A stretch of 64,000 bases of DNA from JACKAQ01 sp020634975 [NCBI: Calditrichia bacterium] (GTDB lineage: Bacteria; Calditrichota; Calditrichia; RBG-13-44-9). A model generated the notes under the pieces. It saw only the letters and a list, made by a program, of their open reading frames with translations. It did not search any database and was not told the origin of the DNA. Positions within the stretch are counted from its first letter, which is position 1. Each line of letters begins with the position of its first letter. The DNA is taken from assembly GCA_020634975.1 (NCBI GenBank), contig JACKAQ010000003.1:248001-312000 (forward strand), read 5' to 3'. The position numbers were made by a program, and so were the translations under genes. This document shows, one piece after another, positions 47,808 to 57,171 of the stretch.

Positions 47808-49112
47808 TTATTTAACCGGATGCGCAACCGGCAACCGCAGCGAAACGGTCGTTCCGTGCCCCGGTTCAGAATCAAACAAAATGGCACCGTTGTGATCTTT
47901 GATAATTTGATACGAAATCGAAAGCCCAAGTCCGGTGCCCTCCTGATCCAGTTTTGTGGTAAAAAACGGATCGAACACATGATTTCTATTTTTCGGATCG
48001 ATGCCAACGCCTTCGTCGCGCACTTCGATCACCACTTTTTCTTCAATTTCATCGAACCAGGTGGATACCGAAATGCTTTTTTCCGGATCGTCCACCGCAT
48101 GGCAAGCGTTGGTTAGCAAATTGATGAGCACCTGCTCCAACTGTTGACGATTGCCGTGAATAATCGGTAAATTTTCTGCCAGATAAGTTGAAAAATAATA
48201 GGTCGATTTGTGAATGAGATTGTTGCTCAACAGCACTGCAGATTTTACCACCGCATTCAAATCGATATTTTGATTTAAATCCCCTTTATCTTTGCGCGAA
48301 AATGCTTTCAGGCTGTTGACAATTTTTTTGATGCGCACCGCACCGTCGATGATGCCCGCCAGCGATTCTGTAATGCTCTGCCGCGATTCCGTAAACGGGA
48401 TACTGGCAAGGTGAAACTCACCGTTTTGCTCATAATATTCATCCAGAATCGGGCGGATATTTTTCCACGCATCGGACAAAAATTGGGCATTTAACAATAT
48501 GAAATTATTGGGGTTATTCACTTCGTGAGCGACACCGGCTACCAGCACACCCAGCGATGCCATTTTATCAGCCTGAATCAACTGTTGCTGCTGCCGCCGT
48601 TTTTCGTTATCGATGTGCTTCAGCTCAGTGATATCGTTGATCAAACCGTCATACGAAACAACGCGCCCGCTTTCATCTTTGTGCAAAACGATGGTATTTT
48701 TGATCCAGCGAACGCTACTGTCCCGGTGCCGAATGCGGTGCTCAAACGGCGCAACTTCCTCACCGTTTTGGGCTTTTTGGGTGAGCGCCCGCACCACTTC
48801 CTGATCATCCTCATACACCATTTCGAACCACAAACCGGGATTATCCAGATAATCTTTCGATGAATAACCGGTAACCGCCTGGCAACCCGGACCGTGATAG
48901 GTGTAAACCGCTTCGCCGTTTTCGATGAAAACGGTGTAAATATAATCCGTGAGATATTGCACCAGCCGTTTATAGCTTTGCTCGCTATCGCGGAGGATAT
49001 CCTGCAGCTTTTCCCGGCTGATCTCCAGCCGTTCCAATTCCTTAATCCGCTTTTTCAGCGTGTCCAGTTCTTCTTCGGGCTGCTGTTTTTTGACGTCATC
49101 CGGCTCGGACAT
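47808..49112 (-). CDS. Soluble PAS-domain histidine kinase, partner of the frameshifted regulator
   Basis: 434 residues. A coiled coil at the start (about 10-50, EEELDTLKKRIKELERLEIS), a PAS domain with PAC end (about 50-175: YTVFIENGEAVYTYHGPG, FEHRIRHRDSSVRWIKN), then HisKA with VAGVAHEVNNPNNFIL and HATPase with [25 protein letters not shown] and GTGLGLSISYQI. No membrane helix. This class (HisKA plus N-N-P-N) usually pairs with NtrC-type regulators, as in the next gene. Confidence 0.93.
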   Translation of the reverse strand: MSEPDDVKKQQPEEELDTLKKRIKELERLEISREKLQDILRDSEQSYKRLVQYLTDYIYTVFIENGEAVYTYHGPGCQAVTGYSSKDYLDNPGLWFEMVYEDDQEVVRALTQKAQNGEEVAPFEHRIRHRDSSVRWIKNTIVLHKDESGRVVSYDGLINDITELKHIDNEKRRQQQQLIQADKMASLGVLVAGVAHEVNNPNNFILLNAQFLSDAWKNIRPILDEYYEQNGEFHLASIPFTESRQSITESLAGIIDGAVRIKKIVNSLKAFSRKDKGDLNQNIDLNAVVKSAVLLSNNLIHKSTYYFSTYLAENLPIIHGNRQQLEQVLINLLTNACHAVDDPEKSISVSTWFDEIEEKVVIEVRDEGVGIDPKNRNHVFDPFFTTKLDQEGTGLGLSISYQIIKDHNGAILFDSEPGHGTTVSLRLPVAHPVK

Positions 49113-49154
49113 AGGACTTCAATTTCTTTATTTACAATTGCTTATCAGCGATAA

Positions 49155-49952
49155 TTATGTTAACGCCGATTTGATTTCGCCAACCAATTTACGAACGCTG
49201 GCAACCGCGCTATCAATATCTTTTGCTTCAGCGATGGCGCGAATTACTGCGCTGCCGACAATCACGCCGTCACAGTACGGGGCGATGGCGCGGGCGGTTT
49301 CCGCGTTGGAAATACCGAATCCCACTAACACCGGATGCACGATTTGGGAGCGCAATCGCTCCAGAAATATCCGCGTTTCCGGTGGCAGCGTATCCCGTGC
49401 GCCGGTTACGCCGGTCAGCGAAACGGCGTAAACAAACCCGCCGCTTTGGCTGTTTACCAGCTCAATCCGCGATTTTGGCGTATTCGGTGCCACCAAAAAA
49501 ATAATATCCAAATCCCGTTCGCGGGCCATTTCGCAAATGCGTTCGCTTTCTTCCGGCGGCAGATCGGGAATAATAAAACCACCGGCGCCGGCAGCTTTGG
49601 CATCGTCCATCAATTTTGCCCAGCCGTAATGCATAAACGGATTGCTGTATCCCATCAAAATTGCGGGAACAGATTGCGCAGCGGTAAAATCCGCGAGCAT
49701 TTTTAGTGATTTTGCAAGAGTTGTGCCGTTTTTCAGGGCAACTTGCGCGGCGTTTTGGATGGTCGGGCCATCTGCCAGCGGATCGCTGAACGGGATGCCC
49801 AATTCCACCAAATCGGCACCGGCGTCCACAATTGCGTTCAGCAACGGCAGCGTAGCATCCGGCGTCGGAAATCCGGTTGTCAGATAAATGGACAACATTT
49901 TCTCGCCGTTGCGGCGCTTTTCGTCAAGGTATGTTCGAAAATTCGATGTCAT
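49155..49952 (-). CDS. trpA: Tryptophan synthase alpha subunit
   Basis: 265 residues. It cleaves indole-3-glycerol phosphate to indole and glyceraldehyde-3-phosphate. DLVELGIPFSDPLADGPTIQ contains the catalytic Glu50 and Asp61; GFIIPDLPPEES, VAPNTPKSRIE, YAVSLTGVTGARD and LVGFGISNAETA are the other conserved loops, and GVIVGSAVI the phosphate site. The start is ATG 49952 behind GGAAG; the frame to 50078 is only upstream leader. No trpB or other trp gene is in the window, so trpA is separate from the rest of the pathway here. Confidence 0.96.
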   Translation of the reverse strand: MTSNFRTYLDEKRRNGEKMLSIYLTTGFPTPDATLPLLNAIVDAGADLVELGIPFSDPLADGPTIQNAAQVALKNGTTLAKSLKMLADFTAAQSVPAILMGYSNPFMHYGWAKLMDDAKAAGAGGFIIPDLPPEESERICEMARERDLDIIFLVAPNTPKSRIELVNSQSGGFVYAVSLTGVTGARDTLPPETRIFLERLRSQIVHPVLVGFGISNAETARAIAPYCDGVIVGSAVIRAIAEAKDIDSAVASVRKLVGEIKSALT

Positions 49953-50064
49953 TATTTTCTTCCGTAACAATTCTTCATTCGGTACCGGCTGGTCCCGTTT
50001 CCATTTTAAGATTGGAAGATAACCACCAACCGCGATAGAATCCAATTGTTTCAGGTGAAAAAAT

Positions 50065-50102
50065 AAAAAAAAAAACACCGCCGGGCAAAAGCCGCGACGG
50101 CG
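50065..50102 (-). terminator. Terminator of the four-repeat protein gene
   Basis: A GC-rich hairpin (CGCCG at 50079-50083 pairing CGGCG at 50098-50102) followed on the minus strand by eleven T (50075-50065), 37 bases past the stop at 50139. Confidence 0.75.
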
Positions 50103-50138
50103 TTGTGTGGAGAGTGCTACTGTATGAAGGCTATTCGG

Positions 50139-51848
50139 TTAGTTTTCGATTTTGTAAATGGTGACACCGTAATTGACCGGATCGCGCGGCGGTGCGCTGT
50201 TCCAATCACGGAAGGAATGGGAATCGTCGGATTCGTAATGGAGCACGTAATCGCCGGCACGCAGGAAAACGGTATCGTTAAATTCCCGGTTTTTGCGGGC
50301 ACCACCGGCATAATCGGTGCTGCGATAAGTCATTTCCCAAACCACTTTGCCGCTTTTGGCATCTTCGATCCAGGCGTAATCGAACATCTCGCCGCTGCGC
50401 CCTTCGCCGATGGCGTAAACGCGAACATTGCCGTCTTTATTCAATGAAAACCGTTCTTTGCGGTTTTCCCAATCACCAACTTCCACAATGCGAGCGATGA
50501 TATTTTTGTCCATCTCTTCGCGGTATTCGCCAATATCGCTGGATTTGAAATTGTCATCCGCTGCAATAATGGTGATGCCCCATGCTTCCTGATCAAACGG
50601 CGGAGAGGCGTTCCAATCACGCCAGGAGTGGGAGCCATCGGTCACGAAATGCACCATGTAATTGCCTTTTTTGAGATCGATCACTTCGTCCGACAGCCGG
50701 TTTTTGCTGTTGCCGCCGGCGTGATCGGTATCGCGATAATTCATTTCCCAAACGCGTTCGTGATTGGTGGCGTCGGTTATCCAGCCGTAATCATACATAT
50801 CGCCACCAGTGCCTTCGCCGATGGCGTAAACGCGCACTTTCATATCTTTTTTGAGCGAAAATCCTTTGCTGACGTATGCGTCATCGCGCAGTTTATTCAG
50901 CTCAACAATCACGTTTTTGGCCGGAATATCTTCGTAATTATACAATTTTACGTTGTTGCGATCCGAATCTTTTTCGGTGTAAATGCTCAATCCCCAAAAT
51001 GCCGGATCGTGCGGCGGCGGGGAATTCCAGTCGCGCGGGGTGTGCGAATCATCGGTTACGTAAAACGCGGCGTATCTGCCGGCCGGCAAATTGATGGTTT
51101 CTTTCATGTAGCGGTTTTTTTCTGCGCCACCGGCGTAATCGCTGTCGCGATCGTCGAACCGCCACACTTGCCGGCGGGTATCCGCATTGATAATCCAGCC
51201 ATAATCAAACGTGCCGTCGCGGGCTTCACCGAGGCAGTAAACAACGAGATCCGTTGCTTTGCTGAGTTCGAAACCTTGTTTCAAATATTCCTCTTCGCGA
51301 CTGGTAGTGAGATTCACAACCGCTTGTTTTTTAAGCGTTTCCTGATAATCAATTACTTCCTGAGTGCTCAGCTTTTTGCCGTTCGCTGTCACAGTCACGT
51401 AAAAATCTTCGGACAATTCGTATTCACGATCATCATCGCGATCGCGTCCGAAAAAGAAGTTGGTAAAGCTCCAGCCATCGTGCCATTCCCATGAGGGAAA
51501 GTTGGCATAATACACCTCGTATCGCCCTTTGGGCAGCCGAACCGTATCTTTGTATTCCCGTAAACGGCGTTCCAGCCATTTGGAATTGGCGTCTGTCAGC
51601 TCCCAAACCACTTCGCGATTATCCGCGTTCAAAATCCATGCGCTGGTGGTCATGTAATTACGGCTGCGATGATGGGTGCCAACCGCGTCAATTTGAACAT
51701 CCTGTTCGCTATCCAGCACGAATCCGGCAAATTTTACTTCTTCGGGATCAATTCGCTCGATTTTCACCAATTCAGTTTGCGCCAAAATCACCCCGAAAAA
51801 TGAACTCGCCATTATCGCTGCTACCATCAATTTGAATGTTGTTCTCAT
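50139..51848 (-). CDS. Secreted protein made of four copies of an unnamed module of about 100 residues
   Basis: 569 residues from ATG 51848 (GGGAG site). Signal peptide ending ILAQ. The mature part has four tandem modules at about 41-155 (diverged), 192-294, 329-432 and 466-567. The pattern: a G-[FY]-x-L-x-K strand, VRVYAIGEG, FDYGWIxDA, VWEM, YRDTDHAGG, KNR, a [IV]xLxxGxY strand, DDSHSxRDWN, PP, and a final WGITI strand. It looks like a beta-sandwich, possibly ligand binding; the Asp/Arg/Trp-rich loops repeat in every copy. One more copy sits inside the propeller of the kinase at 15430-19293. I do not recognise the family. Transcript leader forms a long hairpin covering the ribosome site. 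Confidence 0.8.
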   Translation of the reverse strand: MRTTFKLMVAAIMASSFFGVILAQTELVKIERIDPEEVKFAGFVLDSEQDVQIDAVGTHHRSRNYMTTSAWILNADNREVVWELTDANSKWLERRLREYKDTVRLPKGRYEVYYANFPSWEWHDGWSFTNFFFGRDRDDDREYELSEDFYVTVTANGKKLSTQEVIDYQETLKKQAVVNLTTSREEEYLKQGFELSKATDLVVYCLGEARDGTFDYGWIINADTRRQVWRFDDRDSDYAGGAEKNRYMKETINLPAGRYAAFYVTDDSHTPRDWNSPPPHDPAFWGLSIYTEKDSDRNNVKLYNYEDIPAKNVIVELNKLRDDAYVSKGFSLKKDMKVRVYAIGEGTGGDMYDYGWITDATNHERVWEMNYRDTDHAGGNSKNRLSDEVIDLKKGNYMVHFVTDGSHSWRDWNASPPFDQEAWGITIIAADDNFKSSDIGEYREEMDKNIIARIVEVGDWENRKERFSLNKDGNVRVYAIGEGRSGEMFDYAWIEDAKSGKVVWEMTYRSTDYAGGARKNREFNDTVFLRAGDYVLHYESDDSHSFRDWNSAPPRDPVNYGVTIYKIEN

Positions 51849-51900
51849 TTTAAAACTCCCTTTATGGTCTTCGTTAACACTTTTCAAAGACGGGAGTTTT
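51849..51900 (-). promoter_or_regulatory. Leader hairpin masking the ribosome-binding site of the four-repeat protein
   Basis: On the minus-strand RNA, AAAACUCCC (51900-51892) pairs with GGGAGUUUU (51860-51852), which is the ribosome site itself, and GUCUUUG pairs with CGAAGAC (one G-U) in between: 9 plus 7 pairs with a six-base bulge and an 11-base loop. The start ATG begins only four bases after the stem. Confidence 0.65.
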
Positions 51901-52033
51901 GAAATAAAGTTTCTATCGATGGGGCAAATCAGTAGTATTTTTTGGAGAAACCGGTAAAGCGGGTACATTTATTTGTGACGGATTCAAAGAATGATTCACT
52001 GAAAAACTGGATAGCGAGAGCAAACCGCAACAA

Positions 52034-53968
52034 TCACAATTGTGGTCCGGCTTTGCGCGCGTCGCCGTCGCGTTGGGTGATTTCGCGATTGTCCAGATAT
52101 TCCAGCAACGGAATCGCGTGTTTGCGGGTGGAGCCGATCAAATCCTTAAATTCAGCAACTGAAATCTGATTATTTGATTGAAAATAGCCGCGCAGCAAAT
52201 CCAGCAATTTCGAAAACGCATCGCTGTGAAACAGCAATGTTGCGTCCACCTGCACTAATTTCCCTTCTTCCCGGAGCATCCGGGTGATCTCTTTAAAATC
52301 TTTCACAGATACGCCAAACTCAACTATTGCATCCTTTACGGTTGGCGGCGCAAATCCGGCATCGCGGTAACGCTGTTCCAGCGATTGATACACCACAGAA
52401 TCCTTCGATGACAATTGCGGTGTAAAATCGAACAGCCGGTAGCTACCCGAATCGTTCGCCAGCGATTTCTGATTCACACCAATTTGCAACGATTTGCGAA
52501 TCGCTTCCGCCGGAAAATACCGCGAAAGTGCGCTGATAATTTCCGCATCTTTCATCCCGGTTCTGCCGGGATGTTTTTGGTGATATTTTGCGAGCAGCCC
52601 AGACACCCGTTCAGTGACGGCAACAATCTGTTCCGCCGAAAAATATGCAGGTTTTCCAGCAATCGATTCCGCGAATATTTGCTGATTTTTCTGCAACGCT
52701 TTCAGATTCGATTGCAAATCCGCCAGCGGTAAATTGACCGAAATTTTGATCTCCCACAGCGATTGCGGCTTTGCGGAAATCCGGTCGAATGTCGCCAGAA
52801 TGCGTAGTTTATCGTCATCGCCGGTGAACCGGATCATCGTTTCGCGAAACAGGTCTGCAAATTTTTTGCGATAGCGAAACGGGTTAATTTGCAGCACCTC
52901 TCCCCCGCCGATCGTGCGCTGCGGCGAGTATTGCCGGATGATAAATCGATCCTGAGCCATCGCGTGCAGCGGCGATTCCAGCCGGAGTTGTGCGAATGTT
53001 TGCGAACCGGGATTCAGCTTTGGCGCATCCGGCAGCAGCACCCGCGCCATCACTTCCGCTGTGTGAATATGCAACCGGATTCGCTGATTATTTTTTAACG
53101 GCGCCGGTGCATCCGCCAGCATTTTCAGCGATACGTTCATTAGCGTAACCGGCTGAAAAACATCAACTTGTGCAAGCACCATCCCTCGCTCGATTTCGTG
53201 CGGTTCCACATTCGCCAGATTCACCGCTGCGCGATCGCCGGTGCGCACAAACGACACATCCGCATCGTGGCTTTGCATGCCGCGCACCCGGGTTTTCTGT
53301 CCGGTTGGCTGAATTTCCAGCTCGTCGCCCGGCTTTAGCTGCCCGCCAATTACGGTTCCGGTGATCACCGAACCAAAGCCTTTCACGGAAAATACGCGAT
53401 CCACCGGCTGCCGGAAAATTTCCGAATCCGCCCGTGCGGGAATGGTGGCGAGTGTTTCGAGAATTTTTGCGCGAAGCTCGTCGATGCCCACATTTTTGGC
53501 GACGGATGTTTGTAAAATCGGGCTATCTGCAAACGCCGTTCCGGAGAGCAATTGACGAATGTCGTCTTCCACCAGCATCAGCCAGTCGTCATCGGCGAGA
53601 TCGGTTTTGGTGATCACAAAAATACCGTGGCGAATGTGCAACAAATTGATGATATCAAAATGCTCACGGGTTTGCGGCATCACCCCGTCATCGGCGGCGA
53701 TCACGAATAAAACGAGGTCGATGCTGCTGACGCCTGCCACCATATTTTTGATGAAGCGCTCGTGCCCAGGAACATCGATAAATGTAATATTTTCAGTGAG
53801 ATGCGCAAATCCCAAATCGATAGTGATGCCGCGTTTTTTCTCCTCCGGCAGCCGATCGGTATCAACGCCGGAAAGCGCTTTCACCAGCGCAGTTTTGCCG
53901 TGATCGATGTGCCCGGCAGTGCCGATCACAAATTGGCGGGTGCTGTCAACATTCGGTTTTTCGCTCAT
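52034..53968 (-). CDS. selB: Selenocysteine-specific translation elongation factor SelB
   Basis: 644 residues. G-domain: GHIDHGKT (19-26), switch region [26 protein letters not shown], and ITKTDL; the [16 protein letters not shown] block is the SelB-specific version. Two beta-barrels ([18 protein letters not shown]) follow, and the C-terminal about 270 residues are the winged-helix domains that grip the SECIS hairpin. SelB brings Sec-tRNA to in-frame UGA. Here a plausible client is selD at 10541. The last codons of the upstream gene overlap its start by one base (TGATG), a sign of coupling. selA and selC were not found in the window. Confidence 0.95.
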   Translation of the reverse strand: MSEKPNVDSTRQFVIGTAGHIDHGKTALVKALSGVDTDRLPEEKKRGITIDLGFAHLTENITFIDVPGHERFIKNMVAGVSSIDLVLFVIAADDGVMPQTREHFDIINLLHIRHGIFVITKTDLADDDWLMLVEDDIRQLLSGTAFADSPILQTSVAKNVGIDELRAKILETLATIPARADSEIFRQPVDRVFSVKGFGSVITGTVIGGQLKPGDELEIQPTGQKTRVRGMQSHDADVSFVRTGDRAAVNLANVEPHEIERGMVLAQVDVFQPVTLMNVSLKMLADAPAPLKNNQRIRLHIHTAEVMARVLLPDAPKLNPGSQTFAQLRLESPLHAMAQDRFIIRQYSPQRTIGGGEVLQINPFRYRKKFADLFRETMIRFTGDDDKLRILATFDRISAKPQSLWEIKISVNLPLADLQSNLKALQKNQQIFAESIAGKPAYFSAEQIVAVTERVSGLLAKYHQKHPGRTGMKDAEIISALSRYFPAEAIRKSLQIGVNQKSLANDSGSYRLFDFTPQLSSKDSVVYQSLEQRYRDAGFAPPTVKDAIVEFGVSVKDFKEITRMLREEGKLVQVDATLLFHSDAFSKLLDLLRGYFQSNNQISVAEFKDLIGSTRKHAIPLLEYLDNREITQRDGDARKAGPQL

Positions 53969-54585
53969 CAGGGAATCAGCCAGGTTGCGTGAAGGTGTTC
54001 ATTTTTCCATTCAAATTTGGCGCGGCGGTTCCCTTTTGCCGCGAGATACAGCCAGTCCATTTCGCGAATTTGGCAGGATATCGCGCAAAAATTGGCGCGT
54101 CCGAGGTCGTTGGATTCGCTTTCGGTGGGGCGGCGCAGTTGCAAATATTCCGGCAATCCGGATTCCGGCGAATCGGAAAGGGTGCCGGGCGCCATCGGAA
54201 TGCAGTAGCAGCGGCGGCTCATCAACTGGCTGGCGGCCCACCGTTCATCGGCAATGCTGTCGTCGGAATGGATTTTTGCATCGCTGATAATCCGCAACTG
54301 CACCTTTCGCTCCGGGTGATAAAACAGCCAGCTAACCACTGGATTATTCTGAATTTGCGCTACTTTTTCGGTTCGAAAATCAGTGTGAAAAATCAGCGTT
54401 CGCGATGCCGGATCAAATTTTCGAAAAATGACGGTTCGCAACTGTGGCGCGTTATTTTCAACCGTGCCGATCACCGGCGTGTGCAGCGGATCGTGCCGGT
54501 CGGAAACGCCGGTCTCGAGCATCCCGAAACATTTTTGGAGAATTTCGTCGAAGGAATCCCAGCTTTCGTGTTGATACTCGCCCAT
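53968..54585 (-). CDS. Pyridoxamine 5'-phosphate oxidase-like FMN-binding protein
   Basis: 205 residues from ATG 54585 (the frame extends upstream without a start context). Split-barrel FMN fold: APQLRTVIFRKFDPASRTLIFHTDFRTEKVAQIQNNPVVSWLFYHPERKVQLRI is the canonical PNPOx_like stretch (shown in part as its landmarks RTEK and ERKVQLRI). The C-terminal half holds ASQLMSRRCYC and ends with WLYL and ATWLIP. Such proteins reduce or bind flavins; the substrate is unknown. Its stop codon overlaps the start of selB, so both are translated from one message; why an FMN oxidase-like protein should be tied to SelB is unclear. Confidence 0.85.
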   Translation of the reverse strand: MGEYQHESWDSFDEILQKCFGMLETGVSDRHDPLHTPVIGTVENNAPQLRTVIFRKFDPASRTLIFHTDFRTEKVAQIQNNPVVSWLFYHPERKVQLRIISDAKIHSDDSIADERWAASQLMSRRCYCIPMAPGTLSDSPESGLPEYLQLRRPTESESNDLGRANFCAISCQIREMDWLYLAAKGNRRAKFEWKNEHLHATWLIP

Positions 54586-54671
54586 GCTGCCCCGTTTTGA
54601 AAAATTGTGATTTTTACGTAAACTGATGCGCAATTTTACAGAGAGATGAACCCAAAAAACAACCGAAAACG

Positions 54672-55382
54672 ATGAAAAAATCTGATAATCGACGGGTTGC
54701 GCGAGCGTGGTTGGTGCATTTTTATACGGCGCTCGGCGTGCCGGTGGCGCTGCTGGCAACTGTTTCCATCGTCAACGAAGATGCGTTTTCCGCCGCGCTG
54801 TGGATCGCGCTGGCGATGGTCATCGACGGCACGGACGGCACTTTTGCCCGAAAATGGGAAGTGAAAAAATACACGCCAAATTTCGACGGACGCAAGCTGG
54901 ACGATATCACTGATTTTTTGACCTACACGTTTGTGCCGGTGTTTTTTATGCATCAATTTGAATTGCCGGGCGGATACTGGCGATTTGCGCTGTTTGCGAT
55001 ACTGGTTGCCTCGGCATACGGTTTCTGCAACGTTGCCGCGAAAACCAGCGATGGCTTTTTCACGGGATTCCCATCGTATTGGAACGCGGTAGCTATTTAT
55101 TTGTTTTGGCTGGATTTAGCGGATTGGCAAAGCGGGTTGATTTTACTGGTTTTAGCTGCGCTGACCTTCGCTCCAATCAAGTTTATGTCGTTCAATGAAA
55201 CGCGGCAATTTCGGGTGATCGACCGGGCATTTTTCGCGCTGTGGGTGGTTATTTTTGTGCTGCTGTTTCGCGAATTTGACGATCCGCGACCGTCGCTGCT
55301 GTACGGATCGCTGTTTTATCCGGCGTTTTATTTTCTGGCGTCATTTTATTTGCACTGGCGAACGGGGGGAAAATCGGCTTGA
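54672..55382 (+). CDS. CDP-alcohol phosphatidyltransferase, phosphatidylcholine synthase-like
   Basis: 236 residues and about seven membrane helices. The CDP-alcohol phosphatidyltransferase motif is present: DGTDGTFAR at 53-61, then GRKLDDITD, giving the conserved D-G-x2-A-R-x8-9-G-x3-D-x3-D aspartates. The order and length match Pcs, which joins choline to CDP-diacylglycerol to make phosphatidylcholine in one step; related enzymes use serine or inositol. It is divergent from the PNPOx-selB operon. The symbol pcs is likely but not proven. Confidence 0.8.
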   Translation: MKKSDNRRVARAWLVHFYTALGVPVALLATVSIVNEDAFSAALWIALAMVIDGTDGTFARKWEVKKYTPNFDGRKLDDITDFLTYTFVPVFFMHQFELPGGYWRFALFAILVASAYGFCNVAAKTSDGFFTGFPSYWNAVAIYLFWLDLADWQSGLILLVLAALTFAPIKFMSFNETRQFRVIDRAFFALWVVIFVLLFREFDDPRPSLLYGSLFYPAFYFLASFYLHWRTGGKSA

Positions 55383-55437
55383 CTTTCCCTGCAAAAATCA
55401 CTAAAGTATGACAAATCGGAATACCAAAAGGAAGTGT

Positions 55438-55680
55438 ATGTCAACGAAAAAAATTGCCATTTCATTGGAAGACAGTCTGCTGCAACAGGTAGATGAACTG
55501 GTTGAAAAACGCATTTTTCCCAATCGCAGCAAAGCTATTCAGGAGGCAATCCTCGACAAATTGACCCGGATAAACAAAAGCCGCCTCGCTGTTGAATGCG
55601 CAAAACTCGATCCGGATTTTGAAAAAGCGATTGCTGAAGAAGGGATGTCGACGGAGATGGATGAATGGCCAGAATACTGA
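55438..55680 (+). CDS. Ribbon-helix-helix antitoxin of a MazEF-like pair
   Basis: 80 residues from ATG 55438 behind AAGGAAG. The N-terminal [19 protein letters not shown] followed by [12 protein letters not shown] is a CopG/MetJ-type ribbon-helix-helix; the acidic tail ([14 protein letters not shown]) would wrap the toxin. Such antitoxins repress their own promoter. The toxin gene overlaps it by 16 bases. Confidence 0.9.
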   Translation: MSTKKIAISLEDSLLQQVDELVEKRIFPNRSKAIQEAILDKLTRINKSRLAVECAKLDPDFEKAIAEEGMSTEMDEWPEY

Positions 55681-56003
55681 GGGGCGATATTTATTGGGCG
55701 GATCTGAATCCCGTACGCGGCAGAGAGCAGGCTGGCAAACGACCGGTGCTGATCATCAGCCACAACATTTTCAATGCACGATCGGGAACGGTCATCGCAA
55801 TGGCGATTACCAGTCAACAGCCAACCGCCGGATTTCCATTGACTTTCGAACTGCAAAACCAAGATCTACCAAAAAAGTCATGGGTGAAAATCAGTCAAAT
55901 CCGCACGCTGTCGGTTGAGCGATTGGATAACAGAATTACCCAGCTTCCGCCTGAAGTTGTTGATAATATTGTAGATGGGTTGAATGAAATAATTGGTAAT
56001 TGA
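55665..56003 (+). CDS. mazF: MazF/PemK-family endoribonuclease toxin
   Basis: 112 residues. [39 protein letters not shown] and [12 protein letters not shown] are the MazF core. MazF toxins cut mRNA at short motifs and arrest growth until the antitoxin is renewed. The start overlaps the antitoxin gene, as in most MazEF operons. Followed by a palindrome at 56035-56057, so the pair is a self-contained unit. Confidence 0.93.
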   Translation: MARILRGDIYWADLNPVRGREQAGKRPVLIISHNIFNARSGTVIAMAITSQQPTAGFPLTFELQNQDLPKKSWVKISQIRTLSVERLDNRITQLPPEVVDNIVDGLNEIIGN

Positions 56004-56034
56004 TGTTTTTTAAAGGGGTGCGTTGTGCCGCTTT

Positions 56035-56057
56035 GGGGCACGTCGACGCCGTGCCCC
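56035..56057. terminator. GC-rich hairpin between convergent genes
   Basis: Perfect 8-bp stem GGGGCACG/CGTGCCCC with a seven-base loop, between the toxin stop and the convergent aguA stop. No strong T run on either side; could be a terminator or a dispersed palindromic repeat. Confidence 0.55.
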
Positions 56058-56082
56058 TACATTTTCCTTTTCCCTTTTTCCT

Positions 56083-57171
56083 CTATCCTTGCAACGCCGG
56101 TTCCTGCTGTGTGAGGCAATGCAGCGTGCCCAATCCCAACACCAAATCCACTGCGTGAATGCCAACTACTTTTCGGTCGGTGAACAATTCTGACAGAATT
56201 CCCAACGCAATCCGGTCGTTCGGATCGTTAAACGTCGGCACAATTACCGCTTGATTAGCGATGTAAAAATTGGCGTAACTCGCCGGCAAACGATAGCCGT
56301 CGAACATCAGCGGTTCGGGCATCGGTAGCCGGATGATGCTGATTTTCGAGCCATCTTCTAACCGATAACCTTCCAGTCGCTCGCGGTTTTCTTCCAATAT
56401 TGCATGATTAGGATCGCTGCCATTTGTTTCTTCGCTGAGCACAACCGTGTTGCGATTCACAAATCGGCAAAAATCATCGACGTGCCCGTGCGTATCGTCC
56501 CCGGTGATGCCTTTGTTCAGCCAGAGCACATTCGACACACCCAGCGTGTCGCACAGCACCGCTTCGATGTCCGCACGACTGAGCGACGGATTGCGCACCT
56601 GCGTTTTCGGATCGAGCAAACATTCTTCGGTGGTGAGCAGCGTTCCGGCGCCGTTCACGTCGATGGCGCCGCCTTCCAGCACCACGTCCACCCCATTTTT
56701 GCGGATCGGGATCAGTTGCCGTCCGGTGCGATCGGCAATTTTTTGGGGAATCTGGCAATCCAGCTCCCAATCGTGATATTTTGCCCACGCGTTGAAACGG
56801 AATCCGGCGATGGCAATTTCCGGCTGCGGCGATTCGCGTTTGATGAAAATGGGTCCGGTGTCGCGGGTCCACCCGCGATTGGTCGGAAATCGAAAAAATT
56901 CGACCTGAGAAAGATCGACGCCGATTCGCGTTAACACGCGTTTGGCTCTATTTTCGAGCGCCTCGTTTTGAATCAAAATATGCAGTTTTTCGCCCGGCGC
57001 GATTTTGCGAACCATCTCGCCGTACACCCAGTGGATCGGTGCAATTTTGCCGGGCCAATCTGTGCGATTGTGCGGCCAGCCCAGCCAGGTGGCTTCGTGT
57101 TTTTCCCATTCCGCCGGAAAACGAAATCCGGTAAGCTCGGTATTTACAATATTTTCGTTGTTCATTTTCAT
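56083..57171 (-). CDS. aguA: Agmatine deiminase
   Basis: 362 residues of the PPAD guanidino-modifying fold. ATWLGWPHNRTDWPGK at the start, FFRFPTNRGWTRDTGPIFI, VVLEGGAIDVNGAGTLL, DDTHGHVDDFCRFV and the terminal GTLHCLTQQEP with catalytic Cys352. It turns agmatine into N-carbamoylputrescine and ammonia. Its start overlaps the stop of the aguB gene (TAATG), so the two enzymes of the pathway are coupled. The agmatine source (arginine decarboxylase) is not in the window. Confidence 0.96.
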   Translation of the reverse strand: MKMNNENIVNTELTGFRFPAEWEKHEATWLGWPHNRTDWPGKIAPIHWVYGEMVRKIAPGEKLHILIQNEALENRAKRVLTRIGVDLSQVEFFRFPTNRGWTRDTGPIFIKRESPQPEIAIAGFRFNAWAKYHDWELDCQIPQKIADRTGRQLIPIRKNGVDVVLEGGAIDVNGAGTLLTTEECLLDPKTQVRNPSLSRADIEAVLCDTLGVSNVLWLNKGITGDDTHGHVDDFCRFVNRNTVVLSEETNGSDPNHAILEENRERLEGYRLEDGSKISIIRLPMPEPLMFDGYRLPASYANFYIANQAVIVPTFNDPNDRIALGILSELFTDRKVVGIHAVDLVLGLGTLHCLTQQEPALQG

